64,000 bases of DNA from NCBI RefSeq assembly GCF_016920785.2, contig NW_024609846.1, positions 104,894,831 through 104,958,830 of the forward strand, given 5' to 3'. Origin of the DNA: Ixodes scapularis. Lineage: Eukaryota > Arthropoda > Arachnida > Ixodida > Ixodidae. Of this stretch, positions 13,363-25,148 are shown piece after piece (within the stretch, counting starts at the first letter, position 1; each line of letters opens with the position of its first letter). The position numbers were made by a program, and so were the translations under genes. Under the pieces are notes generated by a model. That model saw only the letters and a list, made by a program, of their open reading frames with translations, searched no databases and was not told the origin of the DNA.

Positions 13363-13680
13363 CACTCTTAAAAAAAGCCCGTGCGTCTACTTTCCCGCAC
13401 AACACTCGGAGAGCCTATCACCGTAACTTACGAAGGCAGTTCAGCAAATGACGATGCCGAAACATATAACTTTAGACCAAAAAACCCAGTCTCAGATGTG
13501 ACAAGAAGCAATGCAAGCGTGACGTTTGCCATTGCCTAATGTCACAACTCAGACTGGGTTTTCGAGTCTAAACATTTGTTTCGGCATCGTCATTCACTGA
13601 GCTGCCTCCGTGAGTTGCGAAAATTGGCTCTTCGAGTGTTGTGCGGGAAAGTAGAGGCACGGACTTTTTTTTTTTTAGCA
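13363..13680. mobile_element. Foldback MITE, family E (long copy)
   Basis: A near-perfect 320-bp inverted repeat with a short loop at about 13515-13520. The arm begins CACTCTTAAAAAAAG, then CCGTGCGTCTACTTTCCCGC, ACAACACTCGGAGAGCC, ACGATGCCGAAACA and ACCCAGTCTCAGATGTGAC. The other arm mirrors each block. A shorter relative lies at 37322-37420. The A-rich tip flanked by TA resembles Tc1/mariner-type MITEs, but no target duplication was established. Confidence 0.8.
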
Positions 13681-14725
13681 TGGAAATACAAAAGTAACGT
13701 ATATGTAACGATACGTTTCATTTTCTAAACTGCAACGAGAACGAGTTCCTTTCTTTCAGACAAAACTTATAACGGGAATTCGGATTCCAAAAGTCAGAAG
13801 GAACGAGAAACGAACTTCCGTTCCTTGTTTCGAGGAACGTGTACAACACTGCCTCTAACCCGTTTAGGGACGTCGATATAATAGACGCCGCCGCGCGCAT
13901 CAAAAGTAAATGCGCTGTGCGTATGCCTAGGCTGCGGGAAGTAAGTCAACCTCGACTGTCGTCTTCTGGTCTCCGTCGTAGACGTGCAATTTAGCTTGTG
14001 CTCTACCACCACTAGCCACGTGGTCTCTAACACGCATCACGCAGCAGTTACTAGTGATACATGACCGCGCGCCACAGGCACGATGCTCATCCAGATAGCA
14101 GGGGGCTGGGGTGGAGATCCCGCGCATCGCGGTCTTGACAGCGTTAAGCGGAAATAATAGTGGATGTCCGGAGTATCCATGCAAGGGCTCTCGACATCAA
14201 GTGGCCAGAAGGAATGTCTCCTAACGGCATCGACAGTCCTCTTCCCTCACGGTGTACGTCGTCGGCGCGTATCTCTTCCGTTCCGGTGGTATCCCGTCCC
14301 GCCCAGGCCGGCCATGTGAACGAACTCGATGCCAGTCATCAAGGGCTTCGAGAGCGACACGTCTCGGAGGTCTGGAGGCGCCGCGGCAATGACAGGCCTT
14401 CCGGAATAAAGTGGCCCTCTTAGGATGTTCTGCTTTTCCGCGACTGGCCGCGCGTGTGGGGTCATCCACTCGCCCCTGTGTGCACTTTCTTAGTTCGTTG
14501 ACTCTCGCTCTTCCTTCTCGATATGTATATGTATGGTGGATCGCCCTCTCTTTGCCAGGCAGATTTCGGTTTCTGGGCAGGGTAGGGTAATTCTGACGGA
14601 TCATCCAGTGATAGGGCAGGCTAATCTCCCTCCTGAAGGCTATATGCGATCGCTTTTGCGACAGGAAGAATTTTGAATCGTTGTGCCTTGGTTAAAAACT
14701 ATCGGCGAGGAGATCAGACTTTGCA

Positions 14726-14870
14726 CCGAGAAACTGAGGGAGAGGAGGAGACAAGAAGGGACGTCCAAACGCCGAGTTCTGCATGGTTCGAATGATTAGT
14801 GGGTAAACCAAAGGCTAGCTGCCTTTGTCTCCACTGCACCCGTCGAACGCGTTAGAACGGGGAACGATTG
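14726..14870 (+). mobile_element. Partial family D element
   Basis: The copy shares GCACCGAGAAACTGAGGG, a following GGAGGAGAC, then GATTAGTGGGTAAACC, AGCTAGCTGCC-type sequence, GTCTCC and CGTCGAACGCGTTAG with 61925-62110 in the same order. The opposing arm is not clear here, so it is probably truncated or decayed. Confidence 0.5.
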
Positions 14871-15675
14871 TATCATCGCCGCAAGAGTCAAATCAGTGCC
14901 TCCTGGTGTCGAGGGCCAAGGCCTCTGAACTGGACTCTTCACGTCCTCGATCGAGCGCGGGGCGTAGATCTATTGAGCACGAGAGCTGCGTCAGCAACTC
15001 GCGTCTAATCAGGCCGTGACTGGTTGAACACGAGCACCAGCCGAAAGCTGACGAAGCATTCGACTACGTCAGCTGAGCGCTGCGTCAAAAATACAAACGC
15101 ATAATTCATATTGTTGTTGTCCCCAGGTGTATATAGTTATCAAGTATATACACATAAGGGCGCGATGGTTGGATATTTACTTCAGTGGCTGGATATATAG
15201 AGTGAAGATATATAAAGAGAATAGTCGCTCTTATTTTAATGGATTGGTGTGATTTTTTTAACACCATAATGGGGAGGGTACCGCGGTGCCGGGAGGAAGC
15301 GATTAACAAGAAAAACGACGGCACCTTTTTTAGATTCTATCTATAGCATAGAATGTTAACCGCCAGTTTCTATTGAAGTTTTATTCAACATTTTTTTTTT
15401 ATTTCGCGTAAGCTTAAAACAGGGATTTTGCAAGGCTTAAAGAAACGCATTTGACTTCGTAAAACCTGCTGAAAGTTAAATAAAGCTTTAAGAAAGAATG
15501 CGGCAACAGGGAAAGATTTGTTTTTGCGTGAAAACGTTAAGGAAAACCCAAAGTTTAAATTTAAAATAAGAGGAGGCTAGCTGAATGATAAACCTGACGT
15601 AGCCACCTAATATAATATTTTTATGATACAACGAAACGACTGAACTGCAATGTACAATTTTTTTAAAGCTGCATG

Positions 15676-15678
<3 letters not shown>

Positions 15679-15706
<28 letters not shown>
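15679..15706. repeat. (AT)n microsatellite
   Basis: Fourteen AT units inside the long intron of the EGF gene. Confidence 0.97.
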
Positions 15707-15710
<4 letters not shown>

Positions 15711-16620
15711 TCACCACTTGGTGAAAGTTCCTATTCGAGGTTTGAAGCCTCTTCTGTCGTAATGAACAGCCGGAATCCCTGTTTCCTAGAAGGGTACTTT
15801 CTCTCATTTAACGCCAACAGGGTTTACGTATCAAAGCAAAACTGGTAAAGGAATGGATTGATGCGCCCTTCAAACGGCATCGTAACTCATTCATCGGGAC
15901 GCAACCAGTCACGATTGCGAGGTCAAACACCTCCGACCTTGCGCCTCGGCCTGCAACACATCTGCACCGACACCTGCGTGCGATAACTTGTTTCTTTTCG
16001 CGCTCTATTATACAGACCAAGAGTTCGGACGGTCTCCGGCAACTGGCCGCTCCGAACGAATGTGCCAATTTAACCGTGTTCTCAAACCTATTAGCCGTTT
16101 ACCTTTTACACGTTACTGCATGGTGCGACCCGTTTGATCGATCCCGGAGCATTCAACGCGTCTTGGCAACGCGTCGTTAAATGTGATCGAGTGGGCGATC
16201 GGGGTTTAGGCGAAGAAATCGCTACTAGTAATGGCGACGATAATAATAACGGGGTTGGCTGGACGTGCCGACGGCGGATACTCATTACGCAATTGTTGGG
16301 GCATTTGCAGGATTTAGCTCGGCTCACCCGCCCCCATCGGTGTTTTTGTATGCGCCGTGCACCGGAATCTCCATTGGAATGAATCTAACGATCGGTTTCC
16401 GTCTGGTAAGAAGGGAAGAAAATGCCCTCTCTCCCTCTCAGCCCGGAGCGTCGTCTGCCCGTCTGCTCGGTAAACCGGGCACTGCCAAACATCCGGCTGG
16501 CTCGCGAAGTCGGTTTAAAATCGCATCATTTGAGACATTTTAAGCGCAAATGCGCCGATTCAGATGCGCAAGTTATCGTACAATATAGCTCTCGTTTAGA
16601 CAAGTGCAGGCCTGACTTAC

Positions 16621-16831
16621 TTCTGTCCGTGCACTTGAGATCCCTGGCCAGTTCGTCGGATCCCTGGAAGCACTGGGGAACGCCATCGCAGAGCTGCGAT
16701 AGCTCGAACAGTTGCAGCACCTCCGTGGATTCGTTCACTTGGCAGCCGAAGAAGCCGTCCTCGAGATTTAAGACGAAGATCTCCTTCTGTAGGTACGGGC
16801 TCGGGTACTTGGGCCGGTATTGGGCGCTCAC
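16621..16831 (-). CDS. Internal exon: LDL-receptor class A-like segment of a secreted matrix glycoprotein (dumpy/fibrillin-like)
   Basis: Coding exon of 211 nt, 70 codons plus one base. It is read in phase 0 from a clean acceptor (pyrimidine-rich tract ending CTCGCAG) and ends at a GTAAGT donor in phase 1. The peptide begins VSAQYRPKYP and contains FELSQLCDGVPQCFQGSDE near its C-terminus. This is the FxLSxxCDGxxxCxxGxDE pattern of LDL-receptor class A modules. Only four cysteines are present instead of the usual six, and two acidic calcium ligands are replaced by Gln, so it may be a diverged or non-calcium-binding module. One base of the last codon carries over and joins the 6760-6861 exon in frame to give an Asn. 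The likely role is a ligand-binding or assembly segment near the N-terminus of a large apical extracellular-matrix protein. From memory, the order LDLa-like, EGF, cbEGF resembles the N-terminal region of arthropod dumpy, but no search was run and another EGF-rich protein is possible. No signal-peptide exon was found upstream. Confidence 0.8.
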
Positions 16832-17867
16832 CTGCGAGCACAGAAGAAGGAAGGGAAACTTAGAACAGCGGGCGGAAGAGGAGCCGTTTCAGCCATCCTC
16901 CCCATTGAAAAACAAACGAACAAATTATATGAGACGTAGGAATCATACTCCCAAATACCGTATAACGTATCATACGCATTTTTCTCGATGAAGAATACGC
17001 GGATCAATTTGATGTTTGCCCATGGTTGTCTACCATAATTTTCCGGTCAGATGCCGGATAAATGGCATTGATTTCGACCATTTTTTCTTCGATAATATTT
17101 GGTCAAAAAGCGATCTTTCAATTAAGTAAAAAACATGGTGCGCAGCATCCTACGATGTTTTATGTGTGAATATGTGTATAGTGAATACGACATGGGAGGT
17201 TGTTTCCAGGCACTTCAAATTGTGCAGTCAGTTGATAAACAACTTACCTTTTTATTATTGTTCGGATGGGTCTTCCATATATGGTATATGAAATACGGGC
17301 CATATGGGTGCGTGCGTTTTTTTTTTCCTGTAGGTCTTCTATCAAAATTGCATTAGCATATATTAAATACGCTAATGCAGCTTGACTACATAATACATAT
17401 TTAGTCCAGTGTATGTTCCAGCCACACAAAGGGTATAGATTTTCTTGTCACTGCCATTTTTATGCTTGACGTGAGCGTGTAGGAATGTTTGGGTCAGGGA
17501 CCCCAGACGGACTGGAAAAAAACCGGCGACCGATGATGGCCGAGACGAGCAAGCGAGCCAAGACAGATCCGCAGCGACTGTATTACAATATATATATAGA
17601 TACACGAATGTCGCGGCCGGACACGTCGCGTGTGCGGGGTCAGAGAGGAACGCCCGTAATGATAACGTCGAACGGTTCCTCATACCTAGGCCTCCTGTGA
17701 AAGGCCTGTAATCTTCGTGCACGGCTTTTCCCCTGCACTAAAGTTTCCGCCACTTGTGGCTCAATCGAGCCCGGAATATTTGCATGTAGCTAATACACGA
17801 AACCTATAATGTAAACACGCGCGGTAGTCTTACGAACATGCTATGTAGTCGCCGTGAGCCTAAAGGG

Positions 17868-18008
17868 CGTGCATGGCTTATTACGTTCACGCGTCTTGCT
17901 TCGTGATTGGTCCGTTGGCGTTCTTATCGGCCAATGTCGCAATCTGATTGGTTGCGGGGCGATATAATGAGATGCTTGAGATTCGCCATACCCTGCGTTT
18001 CTGAAGCA
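17868..18008 (+). repeat. Dispersed repeat family A, copy 3
   Basis: One of the fullest copies. It has GGCTTATTACG at the start, CTTCGTGATTGGTCC, TTATCGGCCAATGTCGCAA, CTGATTGGTTGCGGGGCG, ATAATGAGATGCTTGAG and CCCTGCGTTTCTGAAGC. It was used as the reference for recognising the others. Confidence 0.65.
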
Positions 18009-21000
18009 GTCGGTGGCCATAGCTTCTGCGGAAGAAGAAAGTGTGGCATAGGCACCCCGGGGGTCCGCATGGGCAGTTTAATGACACCGCCCTGATCCCT
18101 TGGTGGGCGTTAAGTCGATATATCGCTGCGTAACTTGAGGAATTCGTAAAGCTGCATATCAAGTTTGTGAAGTCAATTCGAGTTAAGACGCCGAAACAAC
18201 GCCAATGACAAAACAGACCACGTGTACGCTTTTATGAAACGCAGATGAAGTATAGAAAGCTTCGACATGATCTTCCGCGCTCGTGTCAGTGGACTCCGCA
18301 AGGTTTCCGCAGCATAAAATCAATCATTATTGGCAAAAAAAAAAAAAAAAAGAAAGGACCCGATAAGCTCAAATGACCTTATGACGGCATAATGAAAAGA
18401 AAAGAAAAGGCGACCTTGCCAAAGGCGAAACCCCGACATGCAGGACCGTATCTGGCGTCAGCAAGAAGAAAACAGATGTCGGGAGCCTATAAACGTGTTC
18501 AATGGCTCCCCACGACTCCTCGCATAACCCCGCGTAATCTGCAGAGCGGCACCATTCATCAAAGCTCAAGACAGCGGCCCAGGAACCAGAGCGGGCGCCG
18601 TCGCCCCCTTGCTCGGCGCGGGCCACGTCCCCGTCGAGACGCGACGCTCAAGTGGAGAACACGTTACAACCATGCCTCAATTTGCGTCCGATCAAAGCAT
18701 CGCAGAGCGCCTGCGCGGCGTACGCCATATTAATGACACAGATCCTGGCAGGTCATCGCTATCAGAGCGGGTCGGCTCATGTGTCCGATGGACTCCGCGT
18801 GTGGCATCATCCCGGGAGGCATCCGTTCCAGAAGAGGACGTGGCCTGCCACGACCAGGCGACGTCTTCTGTCTTTCGCCGGCAGGAGACGGCGGCGCCAT
18901 GGCTTCTGGGGCTTGCAGAGGATTTGCTTGGATTTGCGTCGCGGGGTGAAGCGAAACAGAATTAATAAGAGGTCCCGACCAGGTCGGCTCCTCTGCGCAC
19001 CCGTGCGTGCAGATTTATTTATACGCGCCGGAATTCGCCCGGCCCTCGTCAATAGAGGAAGCCGGGATTTGCGAACCTGTTCGCCATGCGGATGCTCTGC
19101 TCGGGGACAGCTGGCGCCGAGACACAGCCTCCGCTCGCAATGTTGCTGCTGCGCCAGCCGCCTTCTTTTCAGGTTTCGAAGGGGGCACTCAACTACGAGC
19201 CGATAGACACTTTGCTCTTTTACGTGAATAGTGTTCAGTGGAACTGGTACGTACGTCAAGAAGGATGACCTCGCTGCTGCCACGATGCGTGGAATGGCAT
19301 GATGCTAGATGAGTGTTTAGCGAGTGAACTCGTGCAGACACCTCGAGTCGTTCGATATATCGTTTGTCGAACTATAGATCGAGAACGTGGGGGTGGCAAG
19401 GAAGGAACAAGACCTTGATCGAGAGATGTCACTTGGTGAAAAAGTATATACCCAACGAAATGATCAAATTGTGTTGTCTTGGCTGGCCATGCATGCAGCG
19501 ATACGAAAACTTGAGCCTCCTATTGGTTGCCTTGTTTCGGTCAAATCTGTGGTTTTTGCAGGAGTGTCTATACTTCGCTTCACATGAGTGAGGGTGAAGC
19601 CACCACTACGAGCCAATGAGACCAATCGATTTGTGCCAAAAGTGCGACGTCACGGCATTCGTCGTTCTTTTGTGCGTGTACCATCATCGGCAAACCAATC
19701 AGGTGGAGCCAATCCGCAATGATCGTGCACTTTTATGGTGAGTTTTCTCGTTTGTATGTCTTCTATAGTCGCGAAACGCTAACGCAGGGCGTGCTCCCTG
19801 CTCCGTGATCCCTTTTTGACCGCGCCCCGACCACTGGTGAAGACAAAGTATAGCATGGCTACTGACGTATTCAGTGATTTCCCTACACACCCCCCTTCGT
19901 TTTTTTTTTTCTGAAGGCACCCCCTTAATTTGTTACGACTCCCCTATTCTCAATGCCCCCCCCTAAACCCCCCCTCCCCACCCAAAAAATTTAGACCCCC
20001 CCTCCTCCCCCCCCCCCCCCCCCCAATTTTAATTTTCGGCGGAAACCCCTGGACGTATACTCATTGCGCAGTTCAACGCTCGACTTCGAAATAATCAGAA
20101 TTAGTTTCAACTTCCATAAAACGAAAAATGTTCTGCGTGCATGCCCTCAGAAACACTTTCTTTTTCAATTATGAGTTTAGAGATTTGCTGGTATATCATA
20201 TAATCAACATCGCGCGCACGTTATCGAACGCCTTGTAAAGGAGCCCACGCACTGCAAAATTCTGCTGCTCCTTTTTTTTCAAACCCCGAGTTCGCAAACA
20301 CAGGTGGTTGATTCGATAGGACTAATTGACTCAATGCTGCACGTATGAGAAACGAGCTGCGAATAGCATTGTTATTTTCTTTATCTTCGCTTTGAGGCAG
20401 TTTAGAAGCAAGACGAAAGAGTTAGTGAAATAGTGTATGCGCACGGCACTCTTCCTTTCACTTCGATGTCTTCGGTCGATCAGTTTGCGGCGGCGGCGGC
20501 CTCCTAGAAGCAAGACCCCTGATCTTCGACCGCCCCCCTTCCCTAGACAGAGTCACAGGGCGCAGTTCGACTCTTCGCAATCGCTCTTTCTTGTTTATGT
20601 GTGCGCAGACGCGGCCGGTGGCCAACTGGGATCGGGCAGGGATCTTGTAGTGGGTCGTTTATAGAGTCGCTATCGAGCACGCCAAGCACCGTGCACGCAC
20701 TGTCGAGAATTCCGATCTCTTATTTACGACGACGACGCTGCGGAGTATATACCCCTTTCGGTGCCGCAATTTCTGTAACCGAAGAGGTTCTTTAAAGCTT
20801 CGGCGAAGCCTCATCTTCGGCAACTGGAGGACTTTGCCCTCTAGGGTCAATCTTTAGGCTTCCCTGGTTGGCGGAACATTATCATGCACGCGGGAGAGTC
20901 GCGCGGCGTCCAGTTCCTCTGTCTCGACGAACACAGACTGAGAGCTGGTCGTGCCGTTCATTCCACTGACATGCGGCATTCGTATGTGTGTACACATTGC

Positions 21001-21099
21001 ATTGCCAAACGACCGATCTCACAGCCAATTTCCTTACGCCACCGCTGCCGCCATGCAACGTGGAAACTGTAATCTTTCTTCACGAGCGATATCCCCGCT

Positions 21100-21310
21100 G
21101 AGGGTTTGCGCGAGCAGAGCACGAAGTGGCACGAGCTGTCTCGTGAACTGGCGCTGCTTCCTAAGAAGTATACTTATGACGGCGATTTGCATGCGTGGAA
21201 CGCTGATTGAGCCATACAACTTGGTTTGTTTCTTCAATAAAATCAGTTGTAAGTGGTGCCCGTCCTTGTGGTATACGTGTTTATTGTTTCGTTCATATTT
21301 CGGTTCGCGC
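21100..21310 (+). repeat. Possible retroelement 3' region with AATAAA
   Basis: TCAATAAAATCAGTTG is followed by a GTGGTGCCCGTCCTTGTGG segment and ACGTGTTTATTG. A polyadenylation signal with a G/T-rich downstream part suits a transcript end. No coding remnant was identified, so this is a weak call. Confidence 0.25.
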
Positions 21311-22453
21311 TTTTAACCTTTTAAACGCTTAGTGAGATCGGACTATTGTGGTACATATAACTTGATATGCCATCAGCCCGCGCGCGGAACTAGGAGTACC
21401 CAAAGAGCATTCAGAGCCAATCATTCCTATCTACAGAAGGAGCTCGGCAAAATGACAAAGCATAAAAAATGTTTTTGTTTATAGACAAACTCATGTTTAC
21501 AAACAAACCGGAGCGCTCCTAGTGGACGCCACCGGCGCTGCGCATGCGCGATGGAGTGGGCAAGCAGCTCGCCGTCGCCCATAAACAAACCATTGAAATG
21601 CGATGTTGTCGGCGTAGGTATGAGTCCCCGTGCTCTTTTCCGAGTTGGAATTGTTGATTCTACGTCTTCCTGGCAGTGTCTGACTAGTTGAGCGGCCTCA
21701 GCGAAATTGCCGAGGCTCATTACGCCGCAAAACTTCGCGTGATTAATCTGACATGTGAAAGCTAAAGCCTGATTCGCATGATAAGATTCCGCTCCCAATT
21801 TTCAGTCACTACGTCGCTCGGGCTGCAAAAGCGTGAACCGTAACTGAGATGGTCGACGTCGATACTGAAAATCGCAAGCAGAATCGGGCCAAGTGAATCG
21901 GGCATTACAAGTCGGTGATGTATATCCACTGGTAACAATTAATGATCACCATCTCATTGTATCTACTGTTTACACGGAGCCTGCTTACCACAACCAACCT
22001 TCAAACTTAAAAGTCTTTTGAGGCCTGCCCTTACTTCTTATCGCAATTACCGGGCCAACGTTTAGTCTACGGGCCGGTGTCGTCTGAAAAGAGCACACGA
22101 CACGCAGAAACGTCTGAAAGAGTAGACGGCAGTTCTAAAGATCAGGTGGCCGTTTGAACTTGAAGACGCACTGAATGTGGTCCGCAGGTGGTCCGTACAA
22201 CTTGACGATTTTCCCGCGTTCATGTTGGAACAAAACAAATAAACCTGATGACCACAAGTATCCGTGAATTCAACCCAAAGTGCTTCCCGCAGAAGTAATC
22301 GTGGTCCAACGGCGTCCGGTTTTCCCTTTTCACGGCTCATATCCACGCTCTCGGACGAACCGAGCACATGAAAACTGACCTTCAAACCTTTCTCGACTCT
22401 TTTGGTAAAGCCCCCGTCATAACGCTTTGACAAAAACGCAATTTTTTTGCCTG

Positions 22454-22478
22454 TTTTTTTTTTTTTTTTTTTTTTTTT
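22454..22478. repeat. Poly-T tract
   Basis: An uninterrupted run of about 25 T residues preceded by GCCTG. Confidence 0.97.
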
Positions 22479-22592
22479 AGAATAACGCAGGAACGCACGT
22501 TTCGCATGATGACTTCCGCCCACAGCCCCAGGCCGGAAGTGCGCTCGGCGCGGTGACGTTACAGAGTTGAGTTGGTGTATAGTCACTGAGAC

Positions 22593-22700
22593 TTTAAGAT
22601 ACACAAGGTGTGGCAAGTTCCGAGCATCTTCTTATCGCTGCACAGCCAATGAGGTTGCAGCGTTAGCCGATAAGAAAACCCAAGAACGACTCACCAGGAA
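22593..22700 (-). repeat. Dispersed repeat family A, copy 4
   Basis: The minus strand reads TTATCGGCTAACGCTGCAA, then CTCATTGGCTGTGCAGCG, ATAAGAAGATGCTCGGAAC and CACACCTTGTGTATCTTAA. Order and spacing match the other family-A copies. Confidence 0.65.
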
Positions 22701-22852
22701 GCATGAACACACTGTGGGTTCTGTGACCTGTCGGCGACAATGAGAACAAAAAAGTACTCGATATGGCAGCGAGTATGACGTTTTAGGGGCGCAAGTCACG
22801 CTCAATGTCCCATTGTAAATTTTAACTTAAAACGTTATAGTTCACTGTCACT

Positions 22853-22954
22853 ACGACGGATAATCGCATTACGACTTAGCGGATATTAGGACGGATAATC
22901 ACATCACGGCTAAGTGGGTAATACGACGGATAATCGCATTACGACGGAATACCT
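22853..22954. repeat. Minisatellite, about 35-bp unit, 2.7 copies
   Basis: Three units begin GACGGATAATCGCATTACGA or the close variant GACGGATAATCACATCACGG and are separated by CTTAGCGGATATTA or CTAAGTGGGTAATA. Confidence 0.7.
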
Positions 22955-23068
22955 CGGCACGAAAAAAGTGTTTCGCGAGGCGTTTCACATTTTGTGAACC
23001 CAAAAGTGAAGCCTGGATAAAGATGTGGCTGCGAGGCTCAAAACCAATTGGTTCTGAGTATGTGTATC

Positions 23069-23073
23069 TATGC

Positions 23074-23104
<31 letters not shown>

Positions 23105-23108
23105 GGGA
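23069..23108. repeat. GT repeat joined to a long G run
   Basis: The sequence GTGTGTGTGTGTGTG passes directly into an uninterrupted G run of about 18-19 bases. Confidence 0.95.
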
Positions 23109-23133
23109 TAATTGCAGTAAAAAACCGTTTGCT

Positions 23134-23164
23134 CCAGGCGGGAATCGATTAGATTCCCACCTGG
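23134..23164. repeat. Hairpin next to the GT/G tract
   Basis: CCAGGCGGGAATC and GATTCCCACCTGG pair with one mismatch around a short GATTA-type loop. It could form a stem in RNA or DNA; no known RNA class is recognised. Confidence 0.5.
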
Positions 23165-23858
23165 CGCATTGAGATTATTAAGCGAGTGTCTTTCCAGCAT
23201 GTCACGACACATCGCCTTAAGTTAAGGTGCTACTTGTTGGGAAAGCTCTGCGGGGCATCCGCTCAGCGTCCGACAGATGGCAACTTGATACCCTGTCACG
23301 TAGACTCCACACTTTTCACGTGCAACCCAATTGCCCAGAAATCTACTATGCATTTTCTTGACACGGTTTTCTCCATAGATAGCAGCGATGCTTCTCTGTG
23401 CACAATAGACACAAGGGACTTACGCGGATAAGAGTGACGAAACGCGGTAAATATATCGATTGGTGCTGATCCTTTGGAGAAGTCGAGGAAATCTGAAACC
23501 TTTTTTTTTTCTTTGTTTTGCATCGAGTAAGAGCAAAGCCGATGTTACGAGCCGATAGAGTCGTCCGAGCAGCGCCAAAAGCACACTATCACGACGGCTA
23601 TCATCTCTTTGCGCGTGGACTATATATTATTCGCTAAATCAGTCAAGTTTGGTGAATGCGTCGTGACCTTGCGCGTTTAATATGCGTGTCCATGTTCGTA
23701 TGTATCCCTTGCTTGGACTGCGCTCCGACCTCAAGGTGAAACGAAGTATAGCGCACTCATCCACGAAGTAAAAACAAACTTAATCTTCGTCTAAAAGAAA
23801 ACAAAGCGCTTCAAAAACAAAAGGTACGTTCCCGATTCCTGACACGAAGTCCCCCTCA

Positions 23859-23863
23859 CCCCC

Positions 23864-23894
<31 letters not shown>

Positions 23895-23897
23895 AAA
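23859..23897. repeat. Poly-C followed by poly-A
   Basis: About 26 C residues are immediately followed by 13 A residues. Homopolymers this long are also places where assemblies err. Confidence 0.97.
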
Positions 23898-23999
23898 GTT
23901 TGCGACCTAAACAAAACAACAACAGAAACAGTCAACGAGACACGGTCCCCTGATGACACCCATCAACTGGGAAAGTGACACGGCTTTTGACAAAACGAC

Positions 24000-24530
24000 C
24001 GGGCGAGCCCGCGGGCGCGCGTCTTTATGACGGCACCGTGGGGCCGCCCACTCAAACGACCAGCGCGGGCAACAGACGGCGAAAACGCACTCAAACTGTT
24101 CCAGTGACCCGTGCAAGACCGAACAGCTTCGGGGGAGCCCAGTCAACGAGAGCAGCGCAAGACAAAAGGCAGTCGGAGATCCAGAGCCATATCCGGTGCA
24201 AGCCGCCGCGCGTAGTTGCACACTGACCGAGCAGCAGACAGCAAAAGAGACAAAGCGGAGCGATGTGCCCCAGTCGGAGCGATCGCTGTGGCCATCCGCG
24301 GTGGTCACCTGATGACGGTTCACGGACGACGCCGTCGGTTGAAGGTCCACGCGGGGACTGCAGCTGCGGACCAGATCGTTAGAACCACACGACGTTGCTC
24401 CGAGAAGACGGGACGACAAGCAAGGGCGCGTGTGCAGCGTGCCGTGAAGGGCGGCAGGATGTGTGCCCAAGGGGAGGCTGGATCCGAGTCCCGAGCAGCC
24501 GACCAGAGACGCGAGGATTGTTAGGCGTTC
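24000..24530. other. GC-rich island with unrecognised ORFs
   Basis: GC-rich and CpG-rich, with long overlapping ORFs on both strands (minus 23907-24470, plus 24216-24524). The translations are rich in Arg, Ser, Cys and Ala and show no domain pattern. Candidate promoter, untranslated exon or repeat; a protein is unlikely. Confidence 0.3.
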
Positions 24531-25100
24531 CGCGAAACGCGCCGGGTCGCCAAGATGAAATTTGTTCGCAAAGGATGGAGTAAAGACTTTATCTCGTGAG
24601 TCGAACTGGAGGCTTCTTGGAAGTTAGCACTGCGGTTGGCGATCTCTAAGTTTCTTTTTAACATTTTTAATATTCCTGCGCAGTTGTCTGGTGTCTTGAC
24701 ATGCTGACTAGTTCGGCATGATAGTTGCCACTGTCTGTTGCTATCCGATGAGGGTTCCGATGGAGTTAATTCTGCCGTGTTTAAAGCGGAGAAGGAGGCT
24801 TCTTTGGAGGCGGGACGGCAAGCTTTTGTTGTGCGATGGAACGAAATTAAAATTCTAAAAATACTCAACGGGACTCTTTTCTTCTTTCTTCACAAAAATT
24901 AGTTATGTTGCGAGTAGTTAGATATATTTACTTCTTAAATACGTCATTCCATACCGCTATTTTATAGGCTTTTGCGTGTGCGATATCTTTTAATTGAAGA
25001 TGATTTAGTCCCATTATGACGGAAATAACTTTCCCAGGGAGATAGACCGATTGCGAGCGGATGGAGTCTTATTTTATTTTATTACTGGCGTACTTCAGTT

Positions 25101-25148
25101 ACGTTGAAGAACTAGCCGCTGCGTACGTTGAAGAACTAGCCGCTGCGT
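25101..25148. repeat. Perfect 24-bp tandem duplication
   Basis: The 24-base unit starting ACGTTGAAGAACTAGCCGCT occurs twice in direct succession without mismatch. Confidence 0.95.

Larger units (their letters stand above)
6862..16620 (-). other. Long phase-1 intron between the LDLa-like and EGF exons
   Basis: This 9.8-kb intron runs from GTAAGT at 16620 to the TTGCAG acceptor at 6862. It contains the foldbacks at 8379-8594 and 13363-13680, a partial relative of family D near 14726-14870, CpG-rich stretches at about 8640-9190 and 9540-9950, a C run near 11497-11513 and an AT microsatellite at 15679-15706. A CAGCGTTGTAC sequence near 12411 resembles an hAT terminus but no partner end was seen. 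The ORF at 12108-12467 was not recognised. Confidence 0.7.

Noticed and set aside
17244..17429. Hydrophobic minus-strand frame just upstream of the LDLa-like exon, considered as the signal-peptide exon
   Set aside because: It starts with a non-ATG codon and has no good phase-0 donor. The hydrophobic stretch comes from an AT-rich hairpin.
23907..24470. 187-codon minus-strand frame
   Set aside because: GC-rich shadow frame without recognisable domain or signal peptide, ending in a CAACAACA-type low-complexity stretch.
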